A stretch of 64,000 nt of DNA from Nocardia albiluteola. GTDB taxonomy: Bacteria; Actinomycetota; Actinomycetes; Mycobacteriales; Mycobacteriaceae. The notes beneath the pieces are model-generated. The model was given only the letters and a program-made list of their open reading frames with translations, ran no database searches and was not told the origin of the DNA. The position numbers and the translations under genes were made by a program. How positions within the stretch are numbered: the first letter of the stretch is position 1; the number at the start of each line of letters is the position of its first letter. The stretch is from the NCBI RefSeq assembly GCF_018860155.1, contig NZ_JAHKNI010000007.1, forward strand, positions 62,001-126,000. Reading direction: 5' to 3'. Shown piece by piece: positions 58,910 through 64,000 of this stretch.

Positions 58910-61900
58910 TTAGGGCATGGCGGCCATGAGGCCGATCGCGTCCTTCTGGGCTTGGCGCTCAACGAGGTCCGCGAGGTCGGAGACGCTGGCGACGCGGGCG
59001 TTGATGGTGGGCGCGAATGTGCGGCCCGCGCCGGCGCTTTGAGGTGCCGCGGCGGGGCTGAGGCTGGAGGAGTCGATCCGGTTCGGCGACCACGCCGAGT
59101 TGTTGATCGATTCCAGGAGCGGGAGCGCCGAGTCGAATGTCTCGGTCTGCTTTGGGGACAGGACGCGTTCCGGCTTGAGCGTCTGCTTCAGCATCAGACC
59201 GATGCCCGAGGCGATCCCGCCGTCGTCGTAGCCGTGGCCGTGCCCCCATTCGGTCGACAGGTCGTTGCCGTAGTTCGCGCGGTAATACCGCAGTGCCGCG
59301 GCCATATTCGCGGCAGGATCGTTGATGTCGTTCGGCAGCGACGGGTCGCGCCACGTCGCGAACGTCGACGGGATAGTCTGCAGAAGCCCCTGCGACGGGT
59401 GCCCGGCCTGGGCATTGCTGTCCCAGAGGTTCACCGCGGTCGGGTTGCCACCGGACTCCGTGTTGACTTGGGCCAGCATCGTGTTCACGTTGGCGTCGGT
59501 TGGCGCGAATCCTTCTTTGGCGAGGATCTGCGCTGCCAGGCCGCGCCACTGCTCGGCACCGCCGGAAGCGTTCCAGATGCTCGTGGCCTGTCCGGTCTTG
59601 TCCTGTCCGATTGAGCCTGTCGTGGTGGACAGGGTGGACAGGTCCGGTGTGACGACGCTCGGGAGGTTCCGAGGCGTGTAAGTGTAGGTGCCGGACAGTT
59701 GCGGGTTCTGCTGGTTCAGCCATTGGCCGGCGGTATTGATGTCGGTGGCATAGGTGCCCTGATCGGACAGGATCGACTGACCGAGACCGAGGGAGGACAG
59801 GAAACCTTGCGCGAGGATCCCGGCAGCGCTCGAGGCGATCCCCGGCAGCGTGTATTTCTCCGGCAGGCCCTTCTTCGTGGCGGACTGCAAGGTGTTCTGC
59901 GACTGCAGGTACTTGTAGTCCGCGGCCTGCTTGTCCTGGGCCGTCGAGGACGGGTTGGCGTAGACGGCGTTTCGCTCGGTGTTGGCCTGGTCGACTGCGG
60001 CACGGTCCTGGAGGGTCGTGAGTTGGTCGTCGGTCATCGGTGCTGGCGCGGGCGCCTGCGGGTTGATGACCGACGGCGGGGCGGTCCCGATCTGCGGCGC
60101 GGACTGCGGCGCGGCGGACGGTCCGAGCTGTCCGATCGAGGCGGGCAGCTGGGGAGACAGGGACAGCGCGGCCGGGTCGATCGACTCACTGTTGAGTCCG
60201 TCGAACAACCCCATGCCGTACTTGCGGACTGCGTCGGCCTTGATCACGTATTCACCGGTGGACAGGCGGGTGACGATGCTGTCCGAGGTGTCCGTGCCGG
60301 GTCCCCAGATCGGTCCGCCGTCCGAGTGACCGGTCAACAACTGTCCGAGCTTGTCCGGTGTGACCGGACCGGACGGGATCGGACCGGTTGGCGAGGGCAC
60401 GTCCGGGTGGTACTTGTCGGGCAAACCCTGTCCGGCGGCGAACAACTGGACGAAACCGGGCACGGACTGCTCGGTGTCCAGAAGTCCTTGGATCTTCTTG
60501 GTGAGAGCGTCGACCGAGGTGTCAGCCTGGGAGGTATCCAGGGTGGCGGTCGCGTGGAAATCTTTGTCCAGCAACCCGTAATGCTGGAGGAGGGTATCGG
60601 CCTGCGTCTGGGTATACCCCATCTGCATAATCTGTTGCTCGGCAGAGCTTTTCGACGCGTCGGAGGATTTCTGCGCGTCCTGCTGCACCTGGTCGGCAGT
60701 TTCACCGGAGCGGCGCCCGTGGTCGATGACTGCGTTGGTCAAGTTTTCCCACGACGGGGCGAGGTTTTGATTGATCAGGTTGTACAAATTCTGACCGGCC
60801 TGGGAAGTGGTGTCGATTTTCCCGGACGCGTCGATCACCGCGCCGCCCGCGGACTGCGCGCTGGTACCCAACGTGGTCAGGGCAGCGTTCATCTTTTCCT
60901 GCGCAGCCTCGACGGTCAGGTTGCCTTGCCGCTGCCGCTCCAACGCCTGTGTAGCGGCATCGATCTGTGTAGCGGCGTCCTTGTTTTTGTCGCCCAGTTC
61001 TTTGATGGCGTCGGTGACCGGTTGCACACTGGTGACGTCCAACGCCCACTCATCGCGCATGCCCTGCAGCTTGCTGGCGGCTTCCTTGCCGCCGTCGCCC
61101 ATGCCGTTGAGGCGGGTGATCATCGCATCGAAATCAGCCTTGTGGCCCGTGATTTTGTCCGCAAGCTGGTCATTCGACAATCCGAGTTGATCGAACGCCG
61201 ACTTGACGGCTTGGCTGTCGCGGCCGACCGAGTCGCGCAGGGCGGTGTTGTTCGCGACACCACCACCGATGCCGAACAGGCTGTTGCCGAGTTCGGCGAC
61301 ACCGCCGTAGACCTTGTCCCGGAATCCGGGCACGTCCGCGGCGTTCTGCACCAGCCCGTCCCGGAAGTTCTTGATGCCGGCGGCTTCCCGGTCCAGGACA
61401 CCGGTATCGGTGATGCCGTGCGAGCTCTCCAAGGCCTTGTATAGGGAGTTGTTGTCCGCGACTGCCTGCAAGGCTTGGGTGCGGAACCGCTGGACAGCGT
61501 CAGCGCCTCTGTTCGCGCTGGCGGAGAAGTCGAGCACGACCGATCCCGCGGCGATCAGTCCCGCGGTCCATGGGGAACCGAGCAGTCCGAGCAGTTCCCC
61601 GCCCGCGGCCTTCCACTTGTTGAGGCCCGTCGCGCCTTCTCCGACCGCGCCGGCGCGTTTGGCGAGCAGGTCTACCGCGCCAGTGACGCCGTCGATGATG
61701 GGTTTCACCGACTTGAATGCGACGTACGCGGCGGCGGCGTCCTGGACTAGCTCGGGATGATCTTTCAGCAGGGATGCGGCGGCCTGGAGGAACGGCAACG
61801 CAATGTCCGACCACGTGCTGAATCCCCCGTACACGGCTTTGAGCAGGGCTGGCAGATCCTCGAGGACCGGTTCGAGCTTCTGCAGATCACCCCGGGCATT

Positions 61901-63499
61901 CGCGAAGAACGTGGACAGATCCGTCTGTCCCCGCGGCGATTTCAGGAAATCGGCCATGTGCTTGGTGACATTGTCCAGCGACTCGAGAGTCTGGCCGCCG
62001 TCTCCGGCCGCTCGGAAGATGGAGCCGATCGAGGATCCGACATGCTCGGCGACCTGCCCGAACTCCTTGAGGGAGGTGACGCCGTCGTCGATTTTCGCCT
62101 TCAGCGAGCCGTCCACGGCACCGCGCTGGATGAAGGCATCGAACTTGCTGGCGGCCTGGTCGATGCCGAGGCCGAGCCCGGGCAGCTCCGTGGATCCGAC
62201 CGAAATCAGCTTCAACATCGAATCCGTCAGCGGAGCAGCGGCTTTCGAGGCATTCGCGATGCTGAGGCTCGTGTTGTCGAATGCCGTGTGAAGATCCAAC
62301 TTCGCGGAGTCGGTCGTCAGTGCGGCCAACGTGCCCTTGAGTCCGGAGTTGACGGCGGTGTCGATGCCGACGATGCCCGCCTTCAGGTTCGGGAGCTGTA
62401 CCGCGGCCATGTGGGTGAACGCCGGGCCGAGACCGGAAGTCAGCGCGTCCTGTCCCGCCTGCTGGGCGTCATGCCATGCCGGGCCCAGGCCGCGGATGTC
62501 GGCGACGAGTTCCTTGGCGTTCGGGGAGAGCTTGGCCAGCGCATCGGCGACCTTCGAGCCCCCACCAGTACCCGCCGCGGCGGTGGCCTGCGCTTTCGTC
62601 AGCTCTTGCTGTGCGACGGTCTGGGCGTGGATGGCCTGAACGACCGCGTCGGAGCCGGACACACCCTTGGCGTTCGCCGCGGCGGTGTCTTGCGCCTGAT
62701 CGGCAAGCTTTTCGCCAGCTTCCTTCGAATGCTGGACGGCTTCCTGGTACTGGAGCAGTGCCCGCTTGCGGGTATCCGCGTCGGCAGTGGGGTCGAACTG
62801 CACCTTCTGCAGGGCCTTGGCCGCCTCGTCCACGTTCAGCGCTGCATCTTGGACGGCGAACTTCTGATCCTGCAACTGGTCGTTCATGTCGCGGATCGAG
62901 CGAGACGCTTCCTTGTATGCGTCGCCAAGCTTCTGATTCGCTTGCGCTGCACTGTATTCCGCGTTCGAGACGGCGTCGAGGGCGTCACGCTGCTTGGTGA
63001 CCGACTCCGTCGAGTCGGCCGAAGCGCTGCTGATCGCCTTGAAAGCGGCTGGTACTCCGTGGATTCCAGCGGCGATAGATCCGATCGAGGCGAGCCCTGC
63101 GAATCCGCCGGCGGGCGCCAGCAAGGCAACCGACCGGGCAGCCTCGGCCGCTGCCTCACCGATTGAGGCGATCTCCGCGAGCACCCCTGCCGCGCCGACG
63201 ATGCCGCCAACCCTCAGGTTGAGGGTGCCGGCGCTTTTGAGGTCGTCGGCGAGCTTGCCGAAATCACTGCTTGCCCGCCCGGTGCTGCTCTTGTCGAGTT
63301 GCGCTCGGAGGGTGACGCCCTTGGCGTCCTGCTCGGCGCGCCAGCGGTCGAGGGTCGCGTCCGCCTCGGAGGTTTGCGCCTTGATCAGCGCATCGACCTC
63401 GAGCTGCATCGCCTTCAGCTCGGAGCGAGACTTCTCGAGGAATCCGGTAAACGAGGGCTGAATGCGGATGCTCGAGGTTCCGACGCTGTAATTAGGCAT
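58910..63499 (-). CDS. phage tape measure protein with lytic transglycosylase domain
   Basis: A 1529-residue tape measure protein, fixing tail length and aiding DNA entry. The first ~400 residues hold coiled coils (SELKAMQLEVDALIKAQ) and two hydrophobic stretches (AAEAARSVALLAPAGGFAGLASIGSIAAG). Long Gln/Ala-rich helices fill the middle. At about 1300-1420 is an SLT-type lysozyme-like fold: catalytic-Glu region MLAQVNTESGGNP, then SQGLLQTIPSTFATW and NMAAALRYYRANYG. The frame is intact, so the gene is not decayed. Its ATG overlaps the preceding TAA by one base. Confidence 0.9.
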   Translation of the reverse strand: MPNYSVGTSSIRIQPSFTGFLEKSRSELKAMQLEVDALIKAQTSEADATLDRWRAEQDAKGVTLRAQLDKSSTGRASSDFGKLADDLKSAGTLNLRVGGIVGAAGVLAEIASIGEAAAEAARSVALLAPAGGFAGLASIGSIAAGIHGVPAAFKAISSASADSTESVTKQRDALDAVSNAEYSAAQANQKLGDAYKEASRSIRDMNDQLQDQKFAVQDAALNVDEAAKALQKVQFDPTADADTRKRALLQYQEAVQHSKEAGEKLADQAQDTAAANAKGVSGSDAVVQAIHAQTVAQQELTKAQATAAAGTGGGSKVADALAKLSPNAKELVADIRGLGPAWHDAQQAGQDALTSGLGPAFTHMAAVQLPNLKAGIVGIDTAVNSGLKGTLAALTTDSAKLDLHTAFDNTSLSIANASKAAAPLTDSMLKLISVGSTELPGLGLGIDQAASKFDAFIQRGAVDGSLKAKIDDGVTSLKEFGQVAEHVGSSIGSIFRAAGDGGQTLESLDNVTKHMADFLKSPRGQTDLSTFFANARGDLQKLEPVLEDLPALLKAVYGGFSTWSDIALPFLQAAASLLKDHPELVQDAAAAYVAFKSVKPIIDGVTGAVDLLAKRAGAVGEGATGLNKWKAAGGELLGLLGSPWTAGLIAAGSVVLDFSASANRGADAVQRFRTQALQAVADNNSLYKALESSHGITDTGVLDREAAGIKNFRDGLVQNAADVPGFRDKVYGGVAELGNSLFGIGGGVANNTALRDSVGRDSQAVKSAFDQLGLSNDQLADKITGHKADFDAMITRLNGMGDGGKEAASKLQGMRDEWALDVTSVQPVTDAIKELGDKNKDAATQIDAATQALERQRQGNLTVEAAQEKMNAALTTLGTSAQSAGGAVIDASGKIDTTSQAGQNLYNLINQNLAPSWENLTNAVIDHGRRSGETADQVQQDAQKSSDASKSSAEQQIMQMGYTQTQADTLLQHYGLLDKDFHATATLDTSQADTSVDALTKKIQGLLDTEQSVPGFVQLFAAGQGLPDKYHPDVPSPTGPIPSGPVTPDKLGQLLTGHSDGGPIWGPGTDTSDSIVTRLSTGEYVIKADAVRKYGMGLFDGLNSESIDPAALSLSPQLPASIGQLGPSAAPQSAPQIGTAPPSVINPQAPAPAPMTDDQLTTLQDRAAVDQANTERNAVYANPSSTAQDKQAADYKYLQSQNTLQSATKKGLPEKYTLPGIASSAAGILAQGFLSSLGLGQSILSDQGTYATDINTAGQWLNQQNPQLSGTYTYTPRNLPSVVTPDLSTLSTTTGSIGQDKTGQATSIWNASGGAEQWRGLAAQILAKEGFAPTDANVNTMLAQVNTESGGNPTAVNLWDSNAQAGHPSQGLLQTIPSTFATWRDPSLPNDINDPAANMAAALRYYRANYGNDLSTEWGHGHGYDDGGIASGIGLMLKQTLKPERVLSPKQTETFDSALPLLESINNSAWSPNRIDSSSLSPAAAPQSAGAGRTFAPTINARVASVSDLADLVERQAQKDAIGLMAAMP

Positions 63500-63666
63500 T
63501 ACGCGGCCTCCCCGATGCGGTGCACTGCGGCGGTATCGGCAGGGTCCGGATCGGGCGGGCGAGCCTGCGAAACCAATGCCTGAAAGTCCTGTTCGCTCAA
63601 CGCGGCAATGAAACTGACAACACCGTCGACGAGTAGTTCCAACGGTGCGACTTGTGCAGTAGCCAT
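63499..63666 (-). CDS. 55-residue protein directly upstream of the tape measure gene
   Basis: ATG at 63666 follows GGAAGGG. The product (ATAQVAPLELLVDGVVSFIAALSEQDFQALVSQARPPDPDP...) is acidic and helical with a Pro/Asp-rich tail. In siphophages the tail assembly chaperones occupy this place and have SExxF-type helices near their ends, so this may be a short chaperone or a remnant of one. No frameshift slip site is evident. One-base overlap with the tape measure start. Confidence 0.55.
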   Translation of the reverse strand: MATAQVAPLELLVDGVVSFIAALSEQDFQALVSQARPPDPDPADTAAVHRIGEAA

Positions 63667-63677
63667 GCTGATTCCCT

Positions 63678-63735
63678 TCCGCGGATACAGAAAAGGTCCG
63701 CGAGCGTCTTCCACACGCTCACGGACCTTTCTCTC
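63678..63735. terminator. 16-bp hairpin between HTH gene and tail gene pair
   Basis: AAAGGTCCGCGAGCGT (63694-63709) pairs with ACGCTCACGGACCTTT (63717-63732) with one mismatch and a 7-base loop. T-rich sequence lies on both sides (CTTTTCTG on the minus strand, CTTTCTCTCTC on the plus strand), so it can terminate either way. It sits between the HTH stop and the 55-residue gene. Confidence 0.7.
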
Positions 63736-63846
63736 TCTGCCCGAGATGGTGACTATGACGACCTCGTACCATGCATGGCTCCCCGTTTCGGCGAACCATC
63801 TCCGAGATTACTCCAGTGGGCACACAGCTATTTCGCCGAAGCGAAA

Positions 63847-64000
63847 TCATGCAGGTCGCTGTCTCAATGCCTCCGCGTATTCCTCGACGATGCGGCGGGA
63901 GAACAACCACCGCCCACCGACGCGTACGCCGTCGAGGTCCGAGGCGAGTTGCTGCACACGCCTCGGAGTGCATCCGAGCACCCCCGCCGCGGTGGCGCTG
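63847..64000 (-). CDS. excisionase-like helix-turn-helix protein, 5' end outside window
   Basis: The last 50 residues of a minus-strand frame: SATAAGVLGCTPRRVQQLAS, then VGGRWLFSRRIVEEYAEAL. This is the HTH_17/MerR-like excisionase pattern: a first helix with AAxxLGxTxRRVQQL, a wing with GRxLFxxxxV. Such proteins control excision or early genes in actinophage elements. The frame runs off the right edge. The 180 bp to the next gene contain the hairpin at 63694-63732. Confidence 0.75.
   Translation of the reverse strand, partial: SATAAGVLGCTPRRVQQLASDLDGVRVGGRWLFSRRIVEEYAEALRQRPA

Larger units (their letters stand above)
54753..64000. mobile_element. integrated phage-like element, right end outside window
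   Basis: From the disrupted transporter to the window edge the genes are an XRE-TPR regulator, very small coupled genes, and a minus-strand phage set including a 1529-residue tape measure protein, a small-terminase-like protein and an excisionase-like HTH protein. Codon use is a little less GC-biased in places than the flanking chromosome. No integrase, capsid, portal or large terminase is seen in the visible 9.2 kb. A prophage, a degraded prophage or a phage satellite are all possible. Confidence 0.8.

Noticed and set aside
61757..63166. Long plus-strand frames opposite the tape measure gene
   Set aside because: They mirror the regular helical codon pattern of the tape measure gene and show no independent motif or start signal.
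63719..63973. An 84-codon minus-strand frame at the right edge
   Set aside because: It is in a different frame from the clear HTH/excisionase pattern ending at 63847 and has no motif itself.

Overview
The window is high-GC actinobacterial chromosome, most likely Nocardia or a close relative in the Mycobacteriales. The evidence is gene order. From the left edge to about 45.4 kb it follows the Mycobacterium tuberculosis block Rv2184c to Rv2145c: ArsA-like ATPase, plsC, 3'-5' exoribonuclease, aroG, pknL, Rv2175c-like protein, mptA, idsA, metF, lppM, GNAT, DUF3040, then the whole division and cell-wall (dcw) cluster to wag31. Carotenoid genes not found in that M. tuberculosis block are threaded through it. 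The organism therefore looks like a pigmented, mycolic-acid-type bacterium. The species cannot be fixed from the sequence alone.

Layout. 0-9.9 kb: ATPase/ROK kinase/acyltransferase run, a truncated MBL-fold remnant, exoribonuclease, type II DAHP synthase, and a PASTA Ser/Thr kinase (PknL) divergent from its small DNA-binding neighbour. 9.9-22.8 kb: crtE-crtI and mptA-crtB on the minus strand, metF, a secreted protein, a GT2 glycosyltransferase, lppM, and a translationally coupled GNAT-crtO-like-cruF-like operon. Together these suggest a ketolated, hydroxylated and glycosylated carotenoid, plus lipomannan elongation by MptA. 23.0-45.4 kb: HEPN and DUF3040 genes, three tandem hairpins, an MraZ operator/promoter, then mraZ-rsmH-ftsL-ftsI-murE-murF-mraY-murD-ftsW-murG-murC-ftsQ, ftsZ with a terminator, pgeF, yggS, sepF, yggT and wag31. 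Most mur/fts genes overlap by 4 bp and are probably translationally coupled. 45.8-49.2 kb: ileS behind a T-box leader. 49.3-54.3 kb: VOC protein, a PucR-type regulator divergent from the proline catabolic pair (P5C dehydrogenase, proline dehydrogenase), with an inverted repeat between them.

At about 54.75 kb an MHS-family transporter gene, preceded by an unusually hairpin-rich leader, is cut after its first TM-like stretch. A mobile element begins there and runs off the right edge. It carries an XRE-TPR regulator, a run of tiny coupled genes, two clusters of a GTGCGTACCC-type repeat, and a minus-strand phage set: excisionase-like HTH, a 55-aa gene, a 1529-aa tape measure protein with a lytic transglycosylase domain, a 248-aa protein, a small-terminase-like protein and a 108-aa protein. 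The gene order is odd for a complete prophage; a degraded prophage or a phage satellite are both possible.

Other structures worth attention: a 60-bp in-frame duplication inside murG, a dispersed 45-bp repeat pair upstream of plsC and of a secreted-protein gene, micro-ORFs ending on the start codons of ftsW, sepF and the HEPN gene, and a probable CTG start for the exoribonuclease. No tRNA, rRNA or CRISPR array was seen.
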